Source: DATELY01 sp035276085
GTDB lineage: Bacteria > Pseudomonadota > Gammaproteobacteria > Steroidobacterales > Steroidobacteraceae
NCBI GenBank assembly: GCA_035276085.1
Contig: DATELY010000053.1
Span: forward strand, 1 to 49,202
Reading direction: 5' to 3'
DNA length: 49,202 bases
Part shown: piece by piece, positions 34,113-43,194 of the stretch
Position numbering within the stretch: position 1 is the stretch's first letter
How the letters are laid out: each line of letters opens with the position of its first letter
Notes under the pieces: generated by a model
Databases searched by the model: none
The model's input: only the letters and a program-made list of their open reading frames with translations
Told to the model about the DNA's origin: nothing
Made by a program: the position numbers and the translations under genes

Positions 34113-34829
34113 TTACACGGAGGAAACTTTGGGCAGCCAAGGTTCAATCCGGGCTGCTTCACGAGCCGATACAAGACCCAGCAGTACGAGGGCGGCTCCG
34201 GCAACCAGCCGCCGGCGGTACTCGCCGACGTCGATCTCGTCTCTCGCCCAAGCCAGGCCGGTGCTGATTTGCTGCTGGACCAGGATGGACGTGACGACAT
34301 CGAGGTCCACCGATGTTTGTCTGAGGTCCCCTCTGGCCTTCATCAGCGCCAGCCACGACGAGAACATGGGGCGCATCAACTCTTCGAAGAACAGGATCAA
34401 ACGCTCGCCGCTTGGCGCCCGAGCGGCGGCATGATCGATCTGACGATAGTAGTCGGGATCCGCCTCTAACGAGGTCGTCACTGTATGGCAATAGGCGATG
34501 ATCTCATTCACTCCCTGCGCTTCGGCGTGACGTGCTGCGAGCGCGCCCATGTCTTCAACGGCTTCTCGCATCGCTCGCAACACAACATCTTCACGAGCAC
34601 CAATCAGGTTGTAGATGGTCGGTGGCGTGACACCGCTGCGTTGCGCCAGCGTTCGAATGTGGACGCTGCTCAAGCCGCCTTCAGCCAACATCTGCCGTGC
34701 TGCAGCAAGTATCAACCGCCGACGCTGCGACTGGGCCGCCGCACGACGACTTTCAATGTGTCCGCGGGGCGGTAAGACGGAGCGGGGATCGAAGGCCGCT
34801 TCACTCGCGGCAACGCTGACGAATTTCAT
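34113..34829 (-). CDS. TetR-family transcriptional regulator, copy 4
   Basis: 238 residues. Helix-turn-helix at about 57-78 (HIRTLAQRSGVTPPTIYNLI). The N terminus has an arm rich in Arg and Gln (ESRRAAAQSQRRR) that may reach into the minor groove. The start is ATG 34829. It is divergent from the fused kinase at 34995 with a 165-bp gap, so the kinase and seven-helix membrane operon is its likely target. Like copy 3 it has Tyr-Asn-Leu-Ile-Gly in the recognition region. The C-terminal ligand domain is not similar to the other three, so it senses a different effector. Confidence 0.87.
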   Translation of the reverse strand: MKFVSVAASEAAFDPRSVLPPRGHIESRRAAAQSQRRRLILAAARQMLAEGGLSSVHIRTLAQRSGVTPPTIYNLIGAREDVVLRAMREAVEDMGALAARHAEAQGVNEIIAYCHTVTTSLEADPDYYRQIDHAAARAPSGERLILFFEELMRPMFSSWLALMKARGDLRQTSVDLDVVTSILVQQQISTGLAWARDEIDVGEYRRRLVAGAALVLLGLVSAREAARIEPWLPKVSSV

Positions 34830-34994
34830 GAGAAATCTCCGAATGACTCTCTGGCACGGAGCGCACGGAGCTTGAACCGGGCGGGGGGAGTGTAAAGGGA
34901 TTCTCGCGTGCGCGTCGACGTCGGCCGCTATAGTCCTTGCACGTAAATATTCGGCGGACGTTGCGACGACTAAAGTGCTTGCGAGAACCTTCGA

Positions 34995-36431
34995 GTGAGT
35001 TCATCGATGAGCGATGCCGTCGCCGTGCACCTCCTGGACGCGTTGGAGCATGCGGTGCGCACCACAGTCCAACCGGAGGTGAAGAGCGCCGAGGCAACAG
35101 CAACGGCGGAGATGAGCTGCCGCCTTCTGAGCTGGCTCGCTGCTCTCATTCGTACCCGGTCGCCCGCCAATGAGCCCCATGCAAACCGGCTCCATGAACT
35201 TTTGACGGAAGCCGGGCTTGGCGACGGCAGATCCGGCAAGCCGCATTCCATAGGTTCTCCGGCGCAGGTGGATGTGCTGTGCCAACGGCTGCTGCAGGAA
35301 TCTCCCGCACAGCTCAAGACCGTATTCGAGCGCTTTCTTGAAGCGGAAGAGGCAGCCGTTGCTGCACACGATCCCGGCGCCACGGCCGGCGTGGCCGAGA
35401 ACTACAAAGGTGGCCGAACTGTACTGAAGAGCGCCGATGCAGGGGAGCCACTTGTTACCGCGGCGACGCTTACGCGCTATCTGAAAACCCGCTTTCCGGA
35501 GGTCCGCGACGTTCACGCCACCGATGTCCGCGTGCTGCCGGGAGGATTCGGCAAAGACACGATTCTCTTCACTATCGTCGGCATGGTGCCCTGTGCAGGA
35601 CCTGTCGTCATTCGCAAGGACCTGCCTGTCGTACCCCTGGGCGTGAGTGCGGTGGACGAGTTTCCTTTGCTCGTCGCGCTTTTTCGCGCGGGAATTCCCG
35701 TTCCGGAACCACTCTGGGCAGAGCCGGATGCTGTCCCACTCGGTTCGCCGTTCATCGTCGTGCGCTGGATGCCCGGCACGGTGGATGTGAATAGCTGGGT
35801 CGGTGATTCAGCGGCCGTGCGCCGGTTCGCAAATGAACTGGCGCGCGTCATGGCTCAACTGCACCGCATCGGCCCCGAAGATCTCGGCTTTCCGCAGCTT
35901 GCCGGACTAACGGCAGCAGAAGGGACGCGCAAAGTCGTCCTCGACATGCTAGCGCTTTGCAATCGAGACGAGTCTTTGTCCAACAGCAGACTCGAGCTGA
36001 TCTTTGCCTGGCTCCTCGGGCGTATCCCATCGGCCGGCGGCCGGAGCGCGCGGCTGGTGCACGGCGATATCGGCTTCCATAATTTGCTGATCCAGGATGG
36101 TCGGGTCACTGCAGTGCTCGATTGGGAATACGCGCACTTCGGTGATCCTGGCGAGGACGTCGCCTACTGCCGCCCGTTCGTGGAAAGCGTGATGCCCTGG
36201 CCCGAGTTCCTGCAGATGTATGAGGCCCACGGGGGAGTGCCTTATACGGACGAACAGGATCGGTTCTACTCAGTCTGGCGTAATGCCCGCAATGCCGCGG
36301 GCTGCGTTGGCGGCATGAGATCCTTTCTTGCAGCCCCCGTGGGCAGCATCAAATTGGCTACAGCGGGCATCATTTTCGGTCCACGTTTCGAGCTGGAGGC
36401 GTTGCGGGCGATTCTGCGCAGCAAGCTATGA
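34995..36431 (+). CDS. APH-fold kinase with fused N-terminal DUF6285-like domain, copy 3
   Basis: 478 residues from GTG 34995; ATG 35007 is in frame and neither has a clear ribosome-binding site. Residues 10-130 are helical and include TVQPEVKSAEATATAEMSCR, matching the core of the separate partners. The kinase domain starts near 175: LPGGFGKDT at 181-189 is the nucleotide loop, VIRKDLP at 205-211 the ATP-anchoring element, HGDIGFHN at 356-363 the catalytic loop with Asp358 and Asn363, and AVLDWE gives Asp376. All catalytic residues are intact. A seven-helix membrane gene follows after 69 bp. Strong similarity to copy 1 in LPGGF..., DEFP and VPGx regions points to the same class of substrate. 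Confidence 0.83.
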   Translation: MSSSMSDAVAVHLLDALEHAVRTTVQPEVKSAEATATAEMSCRLLSWLAALIRTRSPANEPHANRLHELLTEAGLGDGRSGKPHSIGSPAQVDVLCQRLLQESPAQLKTVFERFLEAEEAAVAAHDPGATAGVAENYKGGRTVLKSADAGEPLVTAATLTRYLKTRFPEVRDVHATDVRVLPGGFGKDTILFTIVGMVPCAGPVVIRKDLPVVPLGVSAVDEFPLLVALFRAGIPVPEPLWAEPDAVPLGSPFIVVRWMPGTVDVNSWVGDSAAVRRFANELARVMAQLHRIGPEDLGFPQLAGLTAAEGTRKVVLDMLALCNRDESLSNSRLELIFAWLLGRIPSAGGRSARLVHGDIGFHNLLIQDGRVTAVLDWEYAHFGDPGEDVAYCRPFVESVMPWPEFLQMYEAHGGVPYTDEQDRFYSVWRNARNAAGCVGGMRSFLAAPVGSIKLATAGIIFGPRFELEALRAILRSKL

Positions 36432-36500
36432 AAGCTCCGGTCTCGCTCGCAGGGCATTGATGACATTGCGACAACAGAATTCATAAACGGAGAATGCACG

Positions 36501-37349
36501 ATGTTAACGAACGGCATAGGGGCAGATGCACCCATCTACAGCGTCTCGCACACACAATCGCTTGTGGTCAACACGATCTTCGGGATCACTGCAGCGCTCG
36601 CGCTCGTGTTCTGCATCAGAACTGCGATTCGCGAGAGACAGCTTTATCCATTGTTCCTGTTCCTTGGCGGCACCGTCGCCGTCTACTATGAGTTTCTGAC
36701 GGATATCCTTGGCCGCTGCATGTGGGTGACACAAGGGGAGCCAGGTACCTTCGCCGCGTTCGGCCGTGAATTGCCGCTATTCGCGATCACGAACTACATG
36801 ACCTACTTCCCGGTTGCCTGTGTGACGATCTACGGTGCTCTGAACCGCGGCATCACGTACCAGCAATGGTGGAAGTGGGTCAGCATCGGGATTCCTCTCG
36901 CGTTCGTGTTCGAGTTGTACCCGGTGCATGCTCGCTGGTGGTTCTATTACGGCGACGGGCAGCCGTTGGCCATCCTGGGATTGCCGCTTTACTGGTCTTT
37001 CTGTGCGGTCATGGCAGTGATGTGCACGAGCGCCGCCAGCTTCCTCATCGTCAAGCATTTTGTCGGCGAGCGACGCAGTTGGGTGACCATCTTCACGTTG
37101 CCGCTGGGTGTAGTGGGCTTTCACATGGCCGTGGTCTTCCCGGTACACACAACAATCAGCAGCACGACCAACCTCGCGGTTACCACCATCGGGGCGCTCG
37201 CGACCATTGCACTGGCGCTGTCGATGCTGGCCCTCATGGGCCAGATCGTCGTACGGGTGCAGGCGGCGACGAAATCCTCTTCCAATGAGCTTGCACAGAC
37301 CCAGACTGGCCGCGGAAGTGCGCAAAGTCAGCCTGCGCTTTCATCTTAA
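36501..37349 (+). CDS. Seven-helix membrane protein, AveC-like, copy 2
   Basis: 282 residues, seven hydrophobic segments at about 22-42, 49-66, 92-112, 124-140, 162-182, 194-214 and 225-252. FAAFGRELPLF at 84-94 and RWWFYYGDGQPL at 145-156 match the family; the second motif is weaker (W-R-Y-Y-A-D) in copy 1. A Ser/Gln-rich tail of 25 residues follows the last helix. The start is ATG 36501 with GGAG at 36489. It follows a fused kinase on the same strand, as copy 1 precedes a split kinase, so the association of this membrane family with APH kinases occurs twice. Function unknown; the conserved Trp-Tyr-Gly patch could line a pocket in the membrane. Confidence 0.75.
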   Translation: MLTNGIGADAPIYSVSHTQSLVVNTIFGITAALALVFCIRTAIRERQLYPLFLFLGGTVAVYYEFLTDILGRCMWVTQGEPGTFAAFGRELPLFAITNYMTYFPVACVTIYGALNRGITYQQWWKWVSIGIPLAFVFELYPVHARWWFYYGDGQPLAILGLPLYWSFCAVMAVMCTSAASFLIVKHFVGERRSWVTIFTLPLGVVGFHMAVVFPVHTTISSTTNLAVTTIGALATIALALSMLALMGQIVVRVQAATKSSSNELAQTQTGRGSAQSQPALSS

Positions 37350-37419
37350 ACTGCTGTATTGAGGGCACCCAACAGCAACCGCGAGAGCTATTGAGTGCGG
37401 GTTGCGGCGGATCAGGGCG

Positions 37420-37444
37420 GCCCGGTTCGGATCATCGACCGGGC
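37420..37444. terminator. Inverted repeat between convergent genes
   Basis: GCCCGGT (37420-37426) and ACCGGGC (37438-37444) flank an 11-base loop in the 135-bp gap between the membrane gene and the convergent DapB-like gene. No T-run, so factor dependence is likely if it works at all. Confidence 0.35.
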
Positions 37445-37484
37445 GCTCGGTCACGGGCATGGGCGGCAGTGCGTGTGGCTCGTC

Positions 37485-38585
37485 CTATTTCACCAAGTCA
37501 CCGAAGTCCTGCATCCAGTGGAGTCCTGGTCCAAAGGATGGCAGCAGCCCAGGCTTGGCCTTGGCTACCAAGGGAATGGATTGCAGGCACGGCGCAATCG
37601 TGCCGTGATACCCCGGCTCGGTAGTCAGCGCCCCCACTTTGTAAGTGCGATCCTCGTTATTGAGCGATGCGCGCAGGTTCACGACCGTTCGCATCGAGGG
37701 CCGGCCCTCGATGCTGACGATCCACTTATCGCCCGGATTGACGCCGTTGGGGAGCATCTCGTCGCTGACGACCCAATTCAACTCCAGCGTGAAGAAAGGA
37801 TCCGGCCCCTTGCTATCGACATAGCCGCAGAAGCGATGCACGACCCGCCCCACAGTGCCGGCTTTGATATGGATGTTGACGCTCTGAATGTCATTCTTCG
37901 CGACGATGTAGTCATGTGTTTCCTCGACGCGGCTGTACTTCACCCCAAAGGTATGCGCCGCCGTGTAGCCGACGGCTTTGAGGAAGTTGGTGGAGATGGC
38001 CGCCGCGACTGGAACGCGAGCCGCTTCTTCGACTGACTTCCCGAAGCCACACATCTTGAGGAGCTCGGCAGCTGTGTACGTCGCGTCCCAGTTCTCTTGC
38101 AGCTTCACTGAGCGAACGTCCGTGCACATACCCGTGAGAGCGGGAACCACGCGCTCGCTCAGCACATCGGGATCGATACCGGTGGCATGGAACACCGATT
38201 TCCCCTGTCGGCACGCGGCATCGAGTTTTTCGAGAAAGGCCTTGTCGCGCACGAGATGCGCATTTTGGTAGGGCAGCGGTGTGACGACATTCCGCCCGGC
38301 AGCCAGGACTCGAAGTATCTCGTCGTCGGTATTGAAGTCGCCCATATCGCGGGAGGTCATCAGCACGCAATCGCAGTCGATTTTCAACAACGCCTCGACA
38401 TCGGTGCTCATCTTGACGCCGATCGGACCAATGCCCAGCAGTTCGCCGGCATCTTTGCCGTTCTTGCTTTCAGCGTAGGCGCGAACGCCGACGAGTTGGA
38501 AGGTTTTCGATTGAAGTATTTCCCAGATGGCGACACTGCCGAGACCGCCTGGACCCCAAACGATGACGCGATATGGCTTACGCAT
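37485..38585 (-). CDS. NAD(P)-dependent dehydrogenase, DapB / 2,4-diaminopentanoate dehydrogenase-like, copy 2
   Basis: 366 residues, paralogue of 766-1857. The Rossmann motif is VIVWGPGGLG at about 7-16. ACRQGKSVFHATGIDPD in the middle and the C-terminal SIEGRPSMRTVVNL stretch are shared with copy 1. The start is ATG 38585 with GAGGA seven bases upstream; a TTG at 38591 is also in frame. It lies 123 bp behind a phytoene-desaturase-like gene on the same strand and may form an operon with it. Two copies in one island, each with an oxidoreductase or membrane gene nearby, argue for a catabolic rather than lysine-biosynthetic role. Confidence 0.77.
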   Translation of the reverse strand: MRKPYRVIVWGPGGLGSVAIWEILQSKTFQLVGVRAYAESKNGKDAGELLGIGPIGVKMSTDVEALLKIDCDCVLMTSRDMGDFNTDDEILRVLAAGRNVVTPLPYQNAHLVRDKAFLEKLDAACRQGKSVFHATGIDPDVLSERVVPALTGMCTDVRSVKLQENWDATYTAAELLKMCGFGKSVEEAARVPVAAAISTNFLKAVGYTAAHTFGVKYSRVEETHDYIVAKNDIQSVNIHIKAGTVGRVVHRFCGYVDSKGPDPFFTLELNWVVSDEMLPNGVNPGDKWIVSIEGRPSMRTVVNLRASLNNEDRTYKVGALTTEPGYHGTIAPCLQSIPLVAKAKPGLLPSFGPGLHWMQDFGDLVK

Positions 38586-38708
38586 TTTCAATTCCTCATC
38601 TCAGAAGACGTGTGGCGAAGCAGACCAGCTCGTAACGACACCGAGATGGCGAGCAGGCAAGTCGAGAGAGATGCTTGCTGTAGCTTCAAGTAGAGCAGCG
38701 GCCCCTGA

Positions 38709-40289
38709 TCATGTTCTGATCAGACGGGAGTAGTTGACCTTGAGGTCTTCGAGCACCTGGATTGCGGTACCGCGACCGCCACCGGTGACCGCGCCGCCCG
38801 GATGCATGAACGGACCGGATAGATAGAGCCCCTGGATACCGGGCACTCGGTACTGCGCTAGTTCCGGTATGGGTCTGCGGCCGAGAAACTGATCGATATA
38901 CGTGCCCAGACCGAAGATGTCGCCCTTTTGAAATGACGGGCTCCAACGACTCATGTCGTACGGCGTTTCGATGTTGCTCGCGATGATGTTGTCAGCGGAC
39001 ATGTTCTCGACGTAGGGGCGATAGTTGTCGAGAACCTGCTGCTTGACCTGATCCTTCACCTCGTCCCAATACTCGATGCCGTGGCCGGCCAGCTCAAAGG
39101 GCGCGAAGTGATAGAGATACAGCGCCGCGCCCTTGCCATTCGGCACTCGCGAGGGATCGTACTTGGAATGACAGTGAATGCTGCCGTTGAACATGGTGGG
39201 CACCTGGCCGTAACGCAGTTCGTCGAACTGACGTCGGAAGGCTTGCATGTCACTGGTGGTGGGTTCGACGACTGCGGCCTGGTCGACTTCCGCCCCCGCC
39301 TTGTAACGCGGTGCTTCCTTCAGGGCCCAATGGGTATTCACCGCACCGAAGGCGCTCAGCTGCGTTTCACGCGCGCGTTGGGCGAGCACGGGATCGATGC
39401 CTTTCACCATGCTGCCCAATAGCCACGGATGCACGTTGGCGACCACGGCCTTGGAGGCTTCCAGCGTTTCGCCGTCCTTCAGCACCACGCCGGTTGCTTT
39501 TCCGCCCGATGTCAGCACCTGCGTCACCAACGTGTTCGCACGTACCTCCCCGCCGTGATGGCGAATGCAGGCCATGAGCGCGTCGCTGAACTTCTGTGAC
39601 CCGCCGATGACAGGGCCGCCTTTGAACTTGTGCTGGATCGCGGCCAGGAACAGCGGCGTGATGCCCGTGCCTTTTTCCTCTGGCCCGAGCATCATTTCCG
39701 ACACCCACTTGAGGAAATGGATGCGCACACGGTCGTTCTTGTAGACACGGTGGATCACGTCATAAGCGCTTTGCAGCATCGAGCCGATGAGATTTTGTCC
39801 CGCGGGGCTTTGGTCCAGCAGTGCGATGAACTGTCCGAAGGGCAGGGGCGGGCGGAACATCCCGGCAAAGAGCAGCTCTCCGATGGCATGCATGTCGCTG
39901 ACGAGCTTGCGATGTGCCTCGGCGTCCTGCTGCGAGAATTTGGCGATGGATTGGCAGGTGCGCTCGACGTCGAAATAGGTGCAGATGTACGTATGATCTT
40001 CGAAGACCGTGGCGTGAGAAATATCCGGTTGCGCGAACTTCAAACCGAATTTGCCGATCAATCCGAGTTCGTCATGCGCGATCAGCGGATTCGCCATGAC
40101 GAGAATCATTTGCGCTGCATGGGTGTCGTGCACGAAGCCAGGCAGCGTGACTTCGCGGCTAACGACACCGCCACCGACGACATCATTCTTGTCCAGTACG
40201 ACGAGCTTCAAACCAGCCGCCGCCAGATACGCAGCCGCAGTCAGGGAGTTCTGTCCGCCGCCGACAACGATGACGTCGTATTTAGCCAC
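38709..40289 (-). CDS. FAD-dependent oxidoreductase, phytoene desaturase / CrtO-like
   Basis: 526 residues from GTG 40289, chosen because GAGGAG precedes it and the fold begins four residues later; the frame extends to 40388 without a site. The FAD-binding GGGQNSL lies at 10-16, with Asp33 as ribose-binding acid, then VVGGGV at 37-42. The C-terminal FAD motif is LSGPFMHPGGAVTGGGRG near 490-510. The family isomerises, desaturates or oxidises polyisoprenoid and related hydrophobic substrates. There is no carotenoid gene set in the window, so a carotenoid role is unlikely and dehydrogenation of a steroid or terpenoid substrate is a better guess. Confidence 0.85.
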   Translation of the reverse strand: MAKYDVIVVGGGQNSLTAAAYLAAAGLKLVVLDKNDVVGGGVVSREVTLPGFVHDTHAAQMILVMANPLIAHDELGLIGKFGLKFAQPDISHATVFEDHTYICTYFDVERTCQSIAKFSQQDAEAHRKLVSDMHAIGELLFAGMFRPPLPFGQFIALLDQSPAGQNLIGSMLQSAYDVIHRVYKNDRVRIHFLKWVSEMMLGPEEKGTGITPLFLAAIQHKFKGGPVIGGSQKFSDALMACIRHHGGEVRANTLVTQVLTSGGKATGVVLKDGETLEASKAVVANVHPWLLGSMVKGIDPVLAQRARETQLSAFGAVNTHWALKEAPRYKAGAEVDQAAVVEPTTSDMQAFRRQFDELRYGQVPTMFNGSIHCHSKYDPSRVPNGKGAALYLYHFAPFELAGHGIEYWDEVKDQVKQQVLDNYRPYVENMSADNIIASNIETPYDMSRWSPSFQKGDIFGLGTYIDQFLGRRPIPELAQYRVPGIQGLYLSGPFMHPGGAVTGGGRGTAIQVLEDLKVNYSRLIRT

Positions 40290-40504
40290 TGTTTGACTCC
40301 TCAGTATTCCCGTTTCGAGTTGCGCTGCGGGTTTCGCATTTAACCCAAGCCCACATCGGGCTGAGCATCGCCACGCGTAAGAGCGCACGATTCGCGCTGT
40401 CGTTCAGCAGATTCCGAATGTAATGCCATAGCTAGCAAGCTGTCCATTTACTTGGAATTGCAGCGTGAGTACTCTGAGCGCGGCAGTCGCATCGTGGAAT
40501 CGAA

Positions 40505-42064
40505 GTGGACATCCTTACCGAAGCGCACATGATTCGTCAGCACGCGAGAGCGCTCGGCGATCATCCGGCCCTGATCTCGGAGGCTGAGACTCTAAGTTAT
40601 GCGGAGCTGGACGAGCGGGCGAACCAAGTCGCCAACGGGCTGATCGCGCTCGGGCTCGAGCCAGGCGGGCGAATCGCAATCCTCGCCAAGAACTGCGTGG
40701 CGTTTTTCGAGCTGCTCTATGGAATCAGTCGGGCGGGAATGACGGTGCTGCCGCTCAATTGGCGTCTCGCAGCACCGGAGCTCGCCGCAATCCTTGACGA
40801 TGCGGAAGTCGAGTGTCTGTTCTTCGACGATGCCTTCACGGAATCCGTGCGCCGCATTCAGGCGCTGCGAGCCGGACTTGGACACGTGATCCGGATTGGC
40901 GGTGAATGTCGGGATGGCGCTGACTACGCAGCATGGAGGCGTTCGCAGAAGCGGACGGATCCGTGCTGCCCGGTTGCGCCGGAAGACGTGATGATCCAGT
41001 TCTACACGAGCGGCACCACCGGAGCGCCCAAAGGTGTGCAGATTTCACACCGGGCTTCGCGTGCGATGCGGCTCATGGAAGTCGCTTTTCAGGGAAGCTG
41101 GGCAGACTGGAGCGCGAACGACGTTGCAATCGTCGCTCTTCCGAATTTCCATCTCAGCGGTACCAGTTGGGCAGTGCAATGGCTTGCACGCGGTGCGACG
41201 TGTGTCCTCCAGACTCAAGTCGATCCCGAGGCGTTCCTCAAGGCCATTGAAACTCACTCGGTCACGCAGCTCTTCGCCGTCCCGACAGTGATCCAGATGA
41301 TGCTGGACAGCCCGACGATTGCGACACTCGACACCTCATCGCTGCGCAACATCTTTTATGGCGGCATGTCCATGCCGCTGCCGTTGCTGAGGCGAGCGTT
41401 GTCCGTCTTCAAGTGCGATTTCATTCAGATCTATGGCATGACGGAGAATAACGGGACGATCTGCTACTTGACCCCTCAGGACCACCTCAGCGGGGACGAA
41501 CAGCTCCTGCGTGCGTGTGGCAGACCGGTAGCGGGGATCGACATGCGCATCTGCGACGCGGATGGCCGCGACGTGGCGTTCGGAACCGTCGGAGAAATCT
41601 GCATTCGCTCGCCGTCACTCATGAACGGCTATTGGAAGCGGCCGGAGCTGGATGATGAAGTCAGGTTCGGTGAGTACTATCGAACGGGCGATGCGGGTTA
41701 TCGAGACGATCGCGGCTATCTTTATCTGGTCGATCGTTTGAAGGACATGATCGTCTCCGGAGGAGAGAACATTTACCCGGCGGAGGTCGAGCGCGTGTTG
41801 TTGCAGCATCCGGCGGTGGCCGAGATCGCGATCGTGGGCGTACCGGACGCTCGCTGGGGCGAGGTCCTGAAAGCTGTCATCGTGCGACGCGATAGCACAG
41901 TCACCGCGGATGCGTTGATGGCATTCGCGCGCGAGAGAATCGCGGGGTACAAATTGCCGAAGTCGGTTGACTTCGTCCAATCGCTGCCGCGTAACGCGAA
42001 TGGGAAAATTTTGAAACGCGAGCTGAGGGATCGTTACCGCACGGTCGTGGGTGAGCGATCGTGA
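40505..42064 (+). CDS. AMP-binding acyl-CoA synthetase
   Basis: 519 residues from GTG 40505 (GGAA upstream); ATG 40529 is an alternative. The ATP loop is YTSGTTGAPKG at 167-177. IYGMTENNG, YRTGD and DRLKDMIVSGGENIYPAEVE follow in the standard order, and the adenylation Lys is Lys501 in NANGKILKR. It should adenylate a carboxylic acid and load it onto CoA. It leads a forward unit with a split kinase (75-bp gap) and its partner, so the kinase substrate is most simply a CoA ester made by this enzyme (inference). All core motifs are present. Acid chain length cannot be predicted. Confidence 0.92.
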   Translation: MDILTEAHMIRQHARALGDHPALISEAETLSYAELDERANQVANGLIALGLEPGGRIAILAKNCVAFFELLYGISRAGMTVLPLNWRLAAPELAAILDDAEVECLFFDDAFTESVRRIQALRAGLGHVIRIGGECRDGADYAAWRRSQKRTDPCCPVAPEDVMIQFYTSGTTGAPKGVQISHRASRAMRLMEVAFQGSWADWSANDVAIVALPNFHLSGTSWAVQWLARGATCVLQTQVDPEAFLKAIETHSVTQLFAVPTVIQMMLDSPTIATLDTSSLRNIFYGGMSMPLPLLRRALSVFKCDFIQIYGMTENNGTICYLTPQDHLSGDEQLLRACGRPVAGIDMRICDADGRDVAFGTVGEICIRSPSLMNGYWKRPELDDEVRFGEYYRTGDAGYRDDRGYLYLVDRLKDMIVSGGENIYPAEVERVLLQHPAVAEIAIVGVPDARWGEVLKAVIVRRDSTVTADALMAFARERIAGYKLPKSVDFVQSLPRNANGKILKRELRDRYRTVVGERS

Positions 42065-42138
42065 GGTCCTCGACCGCCTTCGGCTTGCAGTGAGATGCCT
42101 TTCGACGGTAGCAGCGGCGTTGATTCCGAAGATGCCCT

Positions 42139-43194
42139 ATGAATAAAGCCGACGTTCAAGAATATTTGCGCGCCAGGCTCGCAGAGCCGCTCGTCGTCGA
42201 GAGTGTGAAGCGCAGTTTTCCCGGTGCTTCACGGGAAACGTGGTTGGTTCGTTGTGAACCTCGCGCGGGTGCTGCGAGCGGTTACGTGGTGCGTGTAGAG
42301 CCGCCCGAAGGCGCCGGTTGTCCTGGCGAGCTCAAGAATGAGTTCGAGGTATACCGTCGGCTGTACAGCTCCGAGGTCCCCGTCGCTGAACCGCTCTGGT
42401 ACGCGGAGGGTATCGAGTTCGCTGCAGGGCGTCCGCACATGGTGCGAAGGATGGTGGAGGGCAGCAGTACGGTGGCTGGTCTGTTCAATGAGGACGCGGA
42501 CGCACCCGCGCGTCGTCAACGGGTTGCCTTCGAATGCGTCGAAAAGCTCGCGCTAGTGCACCGGCTCGACTGGAAGGCGTATGGCTTCCAGGAGCTCTTG
42601 CCTTCCCCTCCCAGCGCTGCGGATAGTTTCAAGACGGAGTTGTCGATTTGGTCCAGGTACTGGGCAGAGCGCAAGCCGTTCAACTCGCCCGTGCTCGAAG
42701 AGACGATTGCGTGGCTCGGCGAGTGCGTGCCTGCCGACACGCCCCGGATCTCTCTCGTGAAGGGCAACAATGGCTTGGGCGAAGAAATCTGGCAGGGCGA
42801 GAAGATCGTGGCCATGAGCGATTGGGAGCTTGCATGCCTCGGGGATGGCATTTCCGATTTGTTCTGGTCGCAAGGCACGGTGCGGTTGGTCGGATTCGAG
42901 GAGGTGTTGCGCCACTATGAGGAAGCCATGGGTCAAAAAGTCTCGATGGAGCGGTTGGCGTTCGCAAACCTGTTCGCGTTGGTCAAGCAGATCATCTCCA
43001 GCCGAGCGTTCTGGTACCTGCCCTGTCATCAGCGTCGTACCAACAAACCGTATGCGTTCGCAGCGCTGTGTTGGGGGCTGGAGACGGAGCACAGACTTGC
43101 ACGCTGCTTGGGTCGCCCTATGGACGAAGCGTGGGAGATCATCAACGGAGGAGAAAAGGACATGTACGGGCATCTTGCGCGGAGCAATCAATGA
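42139..43194 (+). CDS. APH-fold kinase-like protein lacking catalytic Asp, split type, copy 3
   Basis: 351 residues. FPGASRETW at 27-35 and FEVYRRLYSSEVPVAEPLW at 69-87 are almost identical to copy 1 at 25276. HRLDWKAYGFQELL lies at 141-154. The catalytic loop reads KGNNGLGEE at 208-216 with Asn210 in place of Asp. SDWE retains Asp228. The reading frame is intact and well conserved, so loss of the Asp is not decay. It follows the acyl-CoA synthetase and overlaps the partner start by ATGA. Copies 1 and 3 are closer to each other than to copy 2, which suggests duplication inside or between such islands. Confidence 0.83.
   Translation: MNKADVQEYLRARLAEPLVVESVKRSFPGASRETWLVRCEPRAGAASGYVVRVEPPEGAGCPGELKNEFEVYRRLYSSEVPVAEPLWYAEGIEFAAGRPHMVRRMVEGSSTVAGLFNEDADAPARRQRVAFECVEKLALVHRLDWKAYGFQELLPSPPSAADSFKTELSIWSRYWAERKPFNSPVLEETIAWLGECVPADTPRISLVKGNNGLGEEIWQGEKIVAMSDWELACLGDGISDLFWSQGTVRLVGFEEVLRHYEEAMGQKVSMERLAFANLFALVKQIISSRAFWYLPCHQRRTNKPYAFAALCWGLETEHRLARCLGRPMDEAWEIINGGEKDMYGHLARSNQ

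Noticed and set aside
37485..38585. True dihydrodipicolinate reductase of lysine synthesis
   Set aside because: At 366 residues it is much longer than typical DapB (about 270) and has no lysine-pathway neighbours.
38709..40289. Carotenoid biosynthesis gene
   Set aside because: The flavoprotein is phytoene-desaturase-like, but no phytoene synthase, cyclase or prenyl transferase gene is in the window.
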